A DNA stretch of 49,987 nucleotides from Actinomycetota bacterium. Its GTDB lineage: Bacteria > Actinomycetota > Coriobacteriia > Anaerosomatales > JAUXNU01. Under the pieces are notes generated by a model. That model searched no databases. It was not told the origin of the DNA and was given only the letters and a program-made list of their open reading frames with translations. The DNA lies in contig JAUXNU010000207.1 in NCBI GenBank assembly GCA_030682655.1, forward strand, positions 1-49,987, written 5' to 3'. Of the stretch, positions 41,552 to 48,934 are shown one piece after another (position 1 is the stretch's first letter; each line of letters begins with the position of its first letter). Position numbers and translations under genes: made by a program.

Positions 41552-41839
41552 ATGGGGGTCTGGGCCGTCCGCAACACCGTGGATGGCAAGGCGCTCGTCG
41601 GCGCGAGTCCCAACGCGGCGGGGCGGCTCAACCGGGAGCGCTTCACGCTCGAGGTCGGCGACCACCCGTCTCGCGACCTGCAGGCCGACTAGAACCGGCT
41701 CGGCGAAGACGCGTTCGTCTTCGAGGTCCTCGACACGCTGAAGCCATCGAGCTCCCCGGAGGCCGATGCGTCCGAGGAGCTCGAGGAGCTGCGTGTCATG
41801 TGGCTCGACAAGCTTGCTCTGTCGGCCGAGAAGCTGTAA
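41552..41839 (+). pseudogene. GIY-YIG-like gene interrupted by an amber codon
   Basis: ATG 41552 has AAGGAG 9 bases upstream. The reading MGVWAVRNTVDGKALVGASP, NAAGRLNRERFTLEVGDHPS, RDLQAD is cut by TAG (41690-41692), then continues in frame NRLGEDAFVFEVLDTL to TAA 41837-41839. Relatives have Trp at the stop position (QADWxxxGxDAF), so TGG changed to TAG. The family is a small GIY-YIG nuclease-like group. Upstream in-frame residues AYKESPP suggest the native start may be earlier. Confidence 0.6.
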
Positions 41840-41850
41840 CCGCAGCGGGG

Positions 41851-42129
41851 TTAGTCGCGCTTGGTGACCTCGATCAGGTGATAGCCGAACTGCGTCTTCA
41901 CCGGGCCGTGGACCACGCCGACCTCATCGTTGAAGCAGACGTCGTTGAACTCGCGCACCATCTGGCCCGGGGCGAACTCGCCAAGGTCGCCGCCGCCGCT
42001 ACCCGATGGGCACTTCGAATGCTGCCGGGCCATGTCGGCGAAGTCGGCACCGGCAGCGATCTGACCCTTGATGTCGTTGGCCTCGTCCTCGGTAGGAACG
42101 AGGATGTGGCGGGCGCTTGCAGTCGTCAT
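41851..42129 (-). CDS. ppiC: Parvulin-type peptidyl-prolyl isomerase
   Basis: 92 residues, the size of the stand-alone cytosolic PpiC parvulin. SARHILVPTEDEANDIKGQIAAGADFADMARQHSKCPSGSGGGDLGEFAPGQMVREFNDVCFNDEVG and QFGYHLIEVTKRD cover the whole parvulin fold, including both conserved His and the Cys. Catalyses proline cis-trans isomerisation during folding. Confidence 0.94.
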   Translation of the reverse strand: MTTASARHILVPTEDEANDIKGQIAAGADFADMARQHSKCPSGSGGGDLGEFAPGQMVREFNDVCFNDEVGVVHGPVKTQFGYHLIEVTKRD

Positions 42130-42224
42130 GGAAGTCTCCTATCTCGCGTTCGTAACCTTGTGATTATGCGTGTAGGAGCCGATTCGTGCCACACGCGCGC
42201 ACAATCGCCGCCCCCGCAGCCCAT

Positions 42225-42617
42225 CTACCGGCCAAGGAACTCCGCCACCCTCATCACCCGCACCCCCTCCCAGGTGCCAAGTTCGAGCAGATGCGGATCG
42301 CCCGAGACGATGAACTCGGCGCCAGCCTCGGCTGCAGCTTCCAAGATGCGATTGTCTGCATCGTCCGCCACCACCGCAAGCCGCCGCTCGGGCCGCACTG
42401 CGGTTGCCACACGCGCGATCTGTCGCACGACCTCTTCGGTGTGCTCCCGGTCGAAGTCGAGCACCGTCTCAAGCTTGTCGGCCAACTCAACGAGGATGGC
42501 GGGCGAGGTGACGAGCTCGAACTTGCCGGCAATCGCGGCGCGCATCACATCCGCCGGCTTGCCGCCGAAACCGTACGCCGAGATGTAGACATTCGTGTCG
42601 AGAACGACTCTAGACAC
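42225..42617 (-). CDS. PIN-domain toxin (module 4)
   Basis: 130 residues from GTG 42615-42617, overlapping the RHH gene stop by 8 bases. PIN signatures: VVLDTNVYISAYGFGG, a central ILVELADKL, and VVADDADNRILEAAAEAGAEFIVSGDPHLLELG, the COG1569-like PIN subgroup. Predicted RNase toxin paired with the upstream antitoxin. Confidence 0.87.
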   Translation of the reverse strand: MSRVVLDTNVYISAYGFGGKPADVMRAAIAGKFELVTSPAILVELADKLETVLDFDREHTEEVVRQIARVATAVRPERRLAVVADDADNRILEAAAEAGAEFIVSGDPHLLELGTWEGVRVMRVAEFLGR

Positions 42618-42861
42618 CTCGCGCCTCGTGTATGAGACGCTCGACGTCCGCCTCGGTCATCGCACCCGCGGCGCGAGCCTTCTCACGTCCGTACGCCGAG
42701 AGATCCTCGAACACGAGGATCTCTCGCTCGCGGCGGTACACCCGCACCATCTCTCGGAAGAGTTCGCTCTTGGTCCGGCCTTCGATCTGCGCCATGCGCT
42801 CGACCTCGGCGGCCAGTTCTGGCGGCACCGAGAAGCCGATCGTCGTAGCCGTTCGCGCCAT
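42610..42861 (-). CDS. Ribbon-helix-helix antitoxin (module 4)
   Basis: 83 residues: TTIGFSVPPELAAEVERMAQIEGRTKSELFREMVRVY is a ribbon-helix-helix domain, followed by a charged tail. It overlaps the PIN gene by 8 bases. A perfect 19-base palindrome lies just upstream of the start. Confidence 0.88.
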   Translation of the reverse strand: MARTATTIGFSVPPELAAEVERMAQIEGRTKSELFREMVRVYRREREILVFEDLSAYGREKARAAGAMTEADVERLIHEARGV

Positions 42862-42875
42862 GTTCGAATCACCTC

Positions 42876-42894
42876 GTTTACAACTGTTGTAAAC
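42876..42894. promoter_or_regulatory. Perfect palindromic operator of TA module 4
   Basis: GTTTACAACTGTTGTAAAC: 9-base arms around one base, 14 bases upstream of the antitoxin start. Clear candidate for autorepression. Confidence 0.7.
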
Positions 42895-42981
42895 CTAGGT
42901 TTCACCGTACACCGTGGGTATGACACGCGCAAGAGGGCCGACCTCGCCGCCACTTGCACTCGAGCGGGGTGCAGCGTATTC

Positions 42982-42998
42982 TGACTGACGTTCATTCA
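42982..42998. promoter_or_regulatory. TetR-type operator
   Basis: TGACTGACGTTCATTCA: near-palindrome of the TGA-TGA...TCA-TCA kind bound by TetR-family repressors, 24 bases upstream of the TetR gene start. Confidence 0.6.
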
Positions 42999-43022
42999 TA
43001 ATCCTGTGACCTGGAGTCCCCC

Positions 43023-43616
43023 GTGCCAAAGATCGTCGACCGCGACGCACGCCGTGCCGAGTTCGCCTTGGCCGCCGCTGCCGTCTTCGCCGAGCGTGGA
43101 GTCACGAACACGACCATCAGCGACATCGCGAAGGCAGCCGGAGCCGGGCAAGGCACGTTCTACCTCTACTTCGACACGAAAGACGACGTCGTCCTCGCCG
43201 TCGCCGAGCAGATGGCAGACGGAATGGTCGCCGCGATCGAGGCCGCCGTCGGGACCGCAGACGCGAGTGCAGTCGACAAGTTCTTGAGCCTCCGCGACAT
43301 CCTGTCGAGCTTCGACGCCAACCCGGCTGCGGTCGAACTGGCCGACTTCATTCACAGCCCGGCGAACCGCGCTCTGCACGACCGGCTCGCCGAGCATCTC
43401 GCGACCAAGCTGGTCGCTCTCGTGGAGGCAATCATCACGCAGGGCATCGCCGAAGGCGTCTTCGACGTCCCCGACCCGCACGCGGCCGCTTGGTTCGTCG
43501 GCGGCGGGCTGCAGAGTGTCGAGCTCGCAGGCACGCGGGCCGCCGACATGCCCGCAGGAATCGCGGCCGCCACCGAACTCGCCCTTCGTGCCCTCGGCTA
43601 CAAGGAGCCCCGATGA
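43023..43616 (+). CDS. TetR-family repressor of an ABC exporter
   Basis: 197 residues from GTG 43023 (TGGAG upstream). The N-terminal HTH (RRAEFALAAAAVFAERGVTNTTISDIAKAAGAGQGTFYLYFDTKDDVVLAV) is followed by an all-helical ligand domain. Its stop overlaps the ATPase start by 4 bases, so it is co-transcribed with an ABC transporter it likely controls. The ligand is unknown. Confidence 0.92.
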   Translation: MPKIVDRDARRAEFALAAAAVFAERGVTNTTISDIAKAAGAGQGTFYLYFDTKDDVVLAVAEQMADGMVAAIEAAVGTADASAVDKFLSLRDILSSFDANPAAVELADFIHSPANRALHDRLAEHLATKLVALVEAIITQGIAEGVFDVPDPHAAAWFVGGGLQSVELAGTRAADMPAGIAAATELALRALGYKEPR

Positions 43617-44527
43617 CCCCGGATACTGTGATCGCGACGAATGGCCTCACCAAGCGCTACCGCGAGGTGCTCGCCGTCGACAGCCTAGAACTCGATGTGA
43701 GGCGCGGCGAGATCTACGGGTTCCTTGGCCGGAATGGAGCCGGGAAGACCACCACCATCCGCATGCTGCTCGGCCTGATCACGCCCACGGCAGGTGAGCT
43801 GAGCGTCCTTGGCCGACGCATCGTGCCGGGCGAGACGAGCGTGTTCGGACGCGTCGGTTACCTGGTCGAGTCCGCGACTGCCTACCCGAACCTCACCGTG
43901 CGCGAGAACCTCGAGATCCAGCGCAAGCTCACCGGCGCGCCGCGTACCGCCACGGCCGAGGCGATCGGACTCCTCGCACTCGGCTCGCTCGCCGACCGTC
44001 GAGCCGGCCGTCTCTCGCTCGGCAACAAGCAGCGTCTCTCACTTGCGCGGGCCTTGCTGCACTCTCCGGACGTGCTCGTCCTGGACGAGCCCGCCAACGC
44101 GCTCGATCCCGTCGGCATCGTCGAGATCCGCGAACTGCTCCGCGCGCTCGCGGACGACCGTGGCGTCACCGTCTTCATGTCGAGCCACATCCTGGCCGAG
44201 GTCGCGCATCTCGCCGACCGCATCGGCATCCTCCACGACGGCCGGCTGCTCGAAGAGCTCGACCGCGAGGAACTCCACGCCAAGGCGCGCGCGTTCGTCG
44301 AGGTCGGCGCCTCAGACCTGCCGCGCGCAGAGGAGCTGCTGCGCGTGACCGGATTCGCGAACATCGAGCGCAACGGTGAGAGCGCGCTTCGCGTCTTCGA
44401 TGCCGAGGAGCGCGCCAGCGAGATCGCTCGCACCCTCGTGGGCGCGAATCTCGAACTCACGCAGCTCACGCCTTCGTCGGAAGACCTCGAGACCTACTTC
44501 CTTCGGCTGACGGGGGGCACGCAGTGA
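43613..44527 (+). CDS. ABC exporter ATP-binding protein
   Basis: 304 residues. Walker A GRNGAGKTTTIR, Q-loop YLVESATAYPNLTVREN, signature LSLGNKQRLSLARAL (LSLGN instead of LSGGQ), Walker B VLVLDEPANALDP, switch His in SSHILAE. The longer C-terminal part (about 230-304) is typical of antibiotic/ABC-2 export ATPases such as BcrA. The partner permease follows. Confidence 0.93.
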   Translation: MTPDTVIATNGLTKRYREVLAVDSLELDVRRGEIYGFLGRNGAGKTTTIRMLLGLITPTAGELSVLGRRIVPGETSVFGRVGYLVESATAYPNLTVRENLEIQRKLTGAPRTATAEAIGLLALGSLADRRAGRLSLGNKQRLSLARALLHSPDVLVLDEPANALDPVGIVEIRELLRALADDRGVTVFMSSHILAEVAHLADRIGILHDGRLLEELDREELHAKARAFVEVGASDLPRAEELLRVTGFANIERNGESALRVFDAEERASEIARTLVGANLELTQLTPSSEDLETYFLRLTGGTQ

Positions 44528-45299
44528 TGCCCGCACTCACAACCGAGTTCGCGAAGCTGCGCCGCTGCAAGGTCACGTGGGCCACGCTCGGCGGCCTGTC
44601 GATGGGACCGCTTGGTCTCTCGCTGTTCATGTGGATCGTGCGCGAGCCGGGCCGCGCAGCTCAGATGGGTCTCCTGGCACGAAGGCCGACCTCGCGGGGC
44701 TCGAGGCGACGTGGCCGTCGTACCTGACGATGATGACGATGCTCGTGGGCATCGGCGGGATGATCTTGCTGTCGTTCATCGTCGCCTACATCTTTGGCCG
44801 CGAGTACACCGAGGGGACCGCCAAGAACCTGCTCGCGCTACCCGTCGGCAGGCACTGGTTCGTGGTCGCGAAGCTCGTGGTCGCGGCAGCGTGGTGGGCG
44901 GCGCTCGTAGCGGCGGTGCTGACCGAAGCAATCGCGATCGGGTTCGCGCTCCGACTGCCGGACGTCTCGACGACGCTCATCGCGAGCGGCATCGGAAACG
45001 CATTGCTCGCCGCGGCGATCTCGTTCCTGCTTGTGCCGGTGATCGCATGGATCACCACGGTTGGGCGCGGCTTCATGCCTCCGCTCGGCTTCGCGATCGC
45101 GATGATGGCGCTCGGCAACGTGTTCGGCAAGACAGGTTGGTCTGACTGGTTCCCGTGGTCGATCGTGCCGAACATGGTCGGCATGGTGGGTCAGCCTCAG
45201 ACGCTGCCCTCAGGCAGCTACGTGGTGCTGGCGCTCACGTTCGCGGCGGGAGTGGCCGCGACCATGGCTCAGCTGCGCTTCGCCGACAACGCGCAGTAG
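44527..45299 (+). pseudogene. ABC-2-type permease with a single frameshift
   Basis: ATG 44527-44529 overlaps the ATPase stop by 1 base. The first frame encodes MPALTTEFAKLRRCKVTWATLGGLSMGPLGLSLFMWIVREPGRAAQMGLL; the second continues TKADLAGLEATWPSYLTMMTML and five further membrane segments to 45299. The frames meet near 44670-44680 (CTCCTGGCACG); one extra G would join them. ABC-2 permeases pair with BcrA-like ATPases to export peptides or lipids. Either the exporter is dead or this is an assembly error. Confidence 0.7.
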
Positions 45300-45330
45300 G
45301 ACGCGGAGCGTGGGCGGCCTGGATGGCGCG

Positions 45331-46263
45331 TCAACTCCCGGAGCCGCGCTCCTCGGCCAGCACCTCGCGCAACGCCTCGAGCGTCTCGGCGTCGAGTGTC
45401 CCCCGCCGACGAGCGATCTCGAGCGTGTGACGTCCGAGTGCGCGGTACAGCTCCAACTCGCCGCCGGATAGTCCGCGCAGCACCTCCACGTGCCCGCGCA
45501 CGGTGTCGACGTCGCCACGCACGATCGGTCCCGTCAGCGCGCTCGTCGGACCGAGGACGCTGATGTTGTCAGCCGTTCCCGACACGAGCGGTTGGAGAGC
45601 TCTCAGGGCGGACGCCTCATCGAACCCGGCGCTCACCAGCAGGTGCACCGCCATGTCCTCGACCGCCACAAGGTAGTTCGAAGCCATGACCGCTGCCGCG
45701 TGGTAGAGGGCCTTGTCCTCGTCGTCGATGGTGACGGCATGCCCTCCGAGCACTCCGACCAGGGCCTCAAGCGCCTCGAGCGCGCCAGACCCGGGCGTGA
45801 TGCCAAAGAACGACCCGCGAATCGTCCGCGATGCGTCCTCGGCCGTGGCGAACGATTGCAGGGGATGCGCGCAACCGATCGCGGCACCTGCCTCGGCGGC
45901 GGGCGCCAGGACGGAGAGCGGGAGCGCGCCACTCATGTGCACGACGAGCTGGTCCGGGTGGAAGCCGCCCGCCTCGGCGACTTCCGCCACGACACGAGCG
46001 ATGGAGTCGTCGTTCGTCGTGACCAGCACGATGTCGCCCTTGGCTGCCGCCGCGGCATTGTCGATGCCCGCCTCACTGCCCATTTGCGAAGCGGCGTGTT
46101 CGGCCGTGGCCAAGTGCCGGGTCGTCACCGCCGCGATAGCGAGCCCAGCCTCGCGCAGCAACATGCCGACGGCGGATCCGACCTTGCCGGAGCCGAGAAC
46201 GACGACTGCCTTGTCGCGAAGAGTGGGGGGCAAGGACTCAGGACGTGAGGCTGGTTGCTTCAT
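45331..46263 (-). CDS. DUF2520 Rossmann-fold dehydrogenase-like protein
   Basis: 310 residues. The N-terminal nucleotide fold has VVVLGSGKVGSAVGMLLREAG, VLVTTNDDSIARVVAEVAE, then VHMSGALPLSVLAPAAEAGAAIGCAHPLQSFA (the DUF2520 block) and a helical C-terminal domain (ALYHAAAVMASNYLVAVEDMAVHLL). It resembles ketopantoate or pyrroline-5-carboxylate reductase relatives, but the substrate is unknown. Confidence 0.87.
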   Translation of the reverse strand: MKQPASRPESLPPTLRDKAVVVLGSGKVGSAVGMLLREAGLAIAAVTTRHLATAEHAASQMGSEAGIDNAAAAAKGDIVLVTTNDDSIARVVAEVAEAGGFHPDQLVVHMSGALPLSVLAPAAEAGAAIGCAHPLQSFATAEDASRTIRGSFFGITPGSGALEALEALVGVLGGHAVTIDDEDKALYHAAAVMASNYLVAVEDMAVHLLVSAGFDEASALRALQPLVSGTADNISVLGPTSALTGPIVRGDVDTVRGHVEVLRGLSGGELELYRALGRHTLEIARRRGTLDAETLEALREVLAEERGSGS

Positions 46264-46311
46264 GGAGACATCTTAGACCCGCCCCGGCAGGACTGCGCAA
46301 TGCGCGGCCAA

Positions 46312-46740
46312 TCAGTCGCTCCAGAGCTCGCAGCGGTACTCGTCGCAGATCGGGGCGCGGTACTCGTGCGGAAGCTGGCAACCCAGCCCGGGGTGGCAGA
46401 ACTGGCACTTGCGAACGTCTACCCACGTCGGCAGTCCGGCGCGGTACGCCTCGCCCTCACGCGTGGGCAGATGGCTGATGCGGGGATCGTGATACGGCTC
46501 GATGCCGTGGGCTCCCGCGACGTACCGCTGGCCTTCCCACACGAGCGCGCCGCTGGCCTCGAACCACTCGAGCCACTGCTCGATGTAGGCCGGCAGCCAT
46601 CCGTCGCCGATGTAGTCGCCATTCTCGTCGTTGGCGAGATACAGGCAACAGCACAGCCCGCCGCACTCGTGGCAGAGCTGCCAGTTCTGGGCGGCGGGGT
46701 CTGGCGCTGGGCCGGGGGGCGTCTTGTCAGTCGAGGTCAC
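46312..46740 (-). CDS. YkgJ-type Cys-cluster protein
   Basis: 142 residues from GTG 46738-46740 (GGAG 7 bases upstream). Cys-rich start CHECGGLCCCLYLAND, then VRKCQFCHPGLGCQLPHEYRAPICDEYRC, like the YkgJ/UPF0153 zinc- or iron-binding family. Role unknown. Confidence 0.78.
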   Translation of the reverse strand: MTSTDKTPPGPAPDPAAQNWQLCHECGGLCCCLYLANDENGDYIGDGWLPAYIEQWLEWFEASGALVWEGQRYVAGAHGIEPYHDPRISHLPTREGEAYRAGLPTWVDVRKCQFCHPGLGCQLPHEYRAPICDEYRCELWSD

Positions 46741-46862
46741 GCGGATCTCCGGGTCATCGACGCGGGCCAAGGAACGCGAGAAGTATAGACGACCGGCGGC
46801 GCGATGGTTGCGCTCGCGCATATCGCCTTGCATATATATATCGTCTCCGTTATTGTCGGCCC

Positions 46863-47450
46863 ATGAGCGGACTCGCTGACATCGGGCACGCCCTCATTGA
46901 GACGAGGCGGTCACGCGGCATGACGCAGGCCGACCTCGGCCGATGTCTCGGCGTGTCCCAACCCCAGATTGCACGTTGGGAGGCTGCCGTTTACCGCAAC
47001 GTCACGCTGGAACGTGTCGGTGCCGTCGCAGAGGCCCTGGGGGTCGGCACGCAGCTGCCCGACCTCCCGATTGCCGCTGAGGCGCCCGCCGCATACGCGA
47101 CAGCCCTACCGGGCGCCGAGCCGGAGGCCCTCCGCGCCCTTGCTCGCACCGGGGCACCGCCGGCCGCAGTCGCCGCGTTCGCGCGCTCACACAACATCGA
47201 GCGTCTCGATCTCTTCGGGTCAGTGCTTGGGCCGGACTTCGGGCCAGGCAGTGACATCGACGTGCTCGTGACCTACGACCACGACGCCGCTCCTTCGCTT
47301 TTCGATCTGACGGACCACGAGACCGAACTCGCCGCTATCCTCGGACGAGCAACCGATCTCGTCTCAAGACCAGGAATCGAGCGAAGCGAGAACTACCTGC
47401 GACGGCGCAAGATTCTAGCCGAAGCGAGAACGCTCTATGCGCGACCCTGA
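46863..47450 (+). CDS. mntA: MntA-type nucleotidyltransferase antitoxin with an N-terminal XRE domain
   Basis: 195 residues. Residues 5-65 are an XRE helix-turn-helix (IGHALIETRRSRGMTQADLGRCLGVSQPQIARWEAAVYRNVTLERVGAVAEALG). The C-terminal minimal nucleotidyltransferase domain carries GSX10DXD exactly: Ser120 then Asp131 and Asp133 in FGSVLGPDFGPGSDIDVLVTYD. In characterised HepT-MntA systems MntA neutralises the HEPN toxin by adding AMP to a Tyr of its RX4HXY motif. The added DNA-binding domain suggests one protein both modifies the toxin and represses the operon. Confidence 0.9.
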   Translation: MSGLADIGHALIETRRSRGMTQADLGRCLGVSQPQIARWEAAVYRNVTLERVGAVAEALGVGTQLPDLPIAAEAPAAYATALPGAEPEALRALARTGAPPAAVAAFARSHNIERLDLFGSVLGPDFGPGSDIDVLVTYDHDAAPSLFDLTDHETELAAILGRATDLVSRPGIERSENYLRRRKILAEARTLYARP

Positions 47451-47784
47451 GGCGTCCCTGCTCGACATCGTCACGTATGCGAAACGCATCTCTGGCTACG
47501 TCGACGGCGTCACACACGATGAGTTCGTCTCCGATATCGGGATCCAAGACCAGGTCATCCGGTGCCTCACTGTCATCGGTGAATCCGCGAAACGCACGCC
47601 CGAGGAGACTCGCAGCCGCTTTCCCGCAGTACCATGGATGCAGATGATCGGTATGCGAAACCGGCTTGCGCACGAGTACGACGGAGTCGACATGGACGCG
47701 TTGTGGCTCACGGCTACGCGGGACATGCCGACGGTTCTTCAGCAGCTCGACTCGTGTCAGAGTCCGGGTGTATCCTCTGGGTAG
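47437..47784 (+). CDS. hepT: HEPN toxin (HepT-type) of the MntA-HepT module
   Basis: 115 residues. The RNase motif RX4HXY is present as RNRLAHEY (Arg74, His79, Tyr81) in WMQMIGMRNRLAHEYDGVDMDALW. The family is all-helical (IVTYAKRISGYVDGV, IQDQVIRCLTVIGESAKR). It starts 14 bases before the end of mntA, so the two are coupled. Confidence 0.9.
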   Translation: MRDPEASLLDIVTYAKRISGYVDGVTHDEFVSDIGIQDQVIRCLTVIGESAKRTPEETRSRFPAVPWMQMIGMRNRLAHEYDGVDMDALWLTATRDMPTVLQQLDSCQSPGVSSG

Positions 47785-47814
47785 TGAATTCCATTCTCCA
47801 CCACGGAGACCATC

Positions 47815-48093
47815 ATGACCAAGCTCAATATCTCCATGCCGCAGGAGCTCCTCGACGAGATAGACGCCGAGGCCACGGCGCTCGGCCTCTCGCGCAGCGG
47901 GCTCATCCAGGAGGCATCCGCTCGCTACGTCGTTGCGACCCGCGAGGACCGGGAAGCCGAGGCGCGACGGCTGCGCATCGAGGCCGCCGCCCGCCGAATG
48001 CGCCGAATCGGCACCGAATTCGGGCTGACTGGCGATGCGGCACGCCTTGTCGCCGAGTCGCGCTCTGCGGAAGAAGGCCGGCATGAGCGGTGA
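47815..48093 (+). CDS. Ribbon-helix-helix antitoxin (module 5)
   Basis: 92 residues: KLNISMPQELLDEIDAEATALGLSRSGLIQEASARYV is an RHH domain, followed by an Arg/Glu/Ala-rich helix. ATG has GGAG upstream. The last 11 bases overlap the PIN gene. No palindrome was seen upstream. Confidence 0.85.
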   Translation: MTKLNISMPQELLDEIDAEATALGLSRSGLIQEASARYVVATREDREAEARRLRIEAAARRMRRIGTEFGLTGDAARLVAESRSAEEGRHER

Positions 48094-48502
48094 CGCTCCC
48101 ACAGTAGTTGTGGACGCAAGCGTCGCCGTGAAATGGTTCCTCGCCGAGGACGAGTCCGGCGTGGCCGAGGCTGCTGCATTGCTCGCGGAACATGCCGAAG
48201 GCCGCGTTCTGCTCGTGGCTCCCGCGCTCATCGCCCACGAACTCATGGGCGTGTTCGCCCGTCGACTGCCCGGCTCCGGGGTCAGTCCTGCGCTCGAGGC
48301 GTTCTACGACGCAGGCGTGCACCTCGTGCCACCCAGCCGGGAGCTGATGCTCGGCGCGGTCGGTTTGCTCGAGCAATGCCAGTTGTCGGCGTTCGATGCG
48401 GCATACGCGGCGCTGGCGGTCTCGCTCGGCTGCCCGCTCGCGACGGCCGACCGCAAGCTCGCCAACGCACTGGCGGGGGTAGTCGAGGTCCAGGCCGTCT
48501 AG
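48083..48502 (+). CDS. PIN-domain toxin, VapC type (module 5)
   Basis: About 139 residues: TVVVDASVAVKWFLAEDES (first Asp), ALIAHELMGVF (Glu), LSAFDAAYAALAVSLGCPLATADRKLANAL (Asp pair). Closest in style to modules 1 and 2 (DASV-KW). Predicted ribonuclease. Confidence 0.89.
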   Translation: MSGDAPTVVVDASVAVKWFLAEDESGVAEAAALLAEHAEGRVLLVAPALIAHELMGVFARRLPGSGVSPALEAFYDAGVHLVPPSRELMLGAVGLLEQCQLSAFDAAYAALAVSLGCPLATADRKLANALAGVVEVQAV

Positions 48503-48555
48503 CACGTCTTGCGGGTACAATCCCGTGGTACCGCGACATGGAAGGAGCGCTCGAG

Positions 48556-48894
48556 ATGGCGTTTGTGAACAGCATGTTGGAATCCTGGCGAGACACGTAC
48601 ACGGTGCGCAGAGTCTTCGGCGATCCGATCGAGAAGGACGGGGTCATCGTCATTCCCGTGGCCATGGTCGCAGGCGGGGGCGGGGGCGGCGTCGGTCCGA
48701 TCGCCGAGGAGAGCAGCGTCGAAGGCAGCGGTGGCGGCTTCGGCGGAATGGCGCGACCTGCCGGCGTCTATGTGATCCGCGCCGACAGCGTCGAGTGGCA
48801 GCCCGCGCTCGACATCACCCTGCTGGGGATGGCGGGCATAGCGCTTGTCGCGCTGATCACGCTGACCTGCGGTCGAGCCATCCGCCGGAGATAG
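48556..48894 (+). CDS. GerW/YtfJ-family protein
   Basis: 112 residues from ATG 48556 with AAGGAG 8 bases upstream. RRVFGDPIEKDGVIVIPVAMVAGGGGGGVG and GVYVIRADSVEWQPALDI match the YtfJ/GerW family; a Gly-rich region fills the middle and a C-terminal membrane segment (LLGMAGIALVALITLTCG) is added. In Bacillus the family is linked to spore germination, but it is also found in non-sporulating Gram-positives; no sporulation genes are seen here. Confidence 0.8.
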   Translation: MAFVNSMLESWRDTYTVRRVFGDPIEKDGVIVIPVAMVAGGGGGGVGPIAEESSVEGSGGGFGGMARPAGVYVIRADSVEWQPALDITLLGMAGIALVALITLTCGRAIRRR

Positions 48895-48934
48895 GCGGAT
48901 GAGAGGCCTCTAGGGCACGCTGGGACAGCCCGCC

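Noticed and set aside
42862-42872. tRNA T-arm-like TTCGAATC
   Set aside because: The octamer lies directly before a gene start with no cloverleaf around it.
48556-48894. Evidence of sporulation from the GerW-like gene
   Set aside because: The family is found in non-sporulators, and no other spore genes occur in the window.
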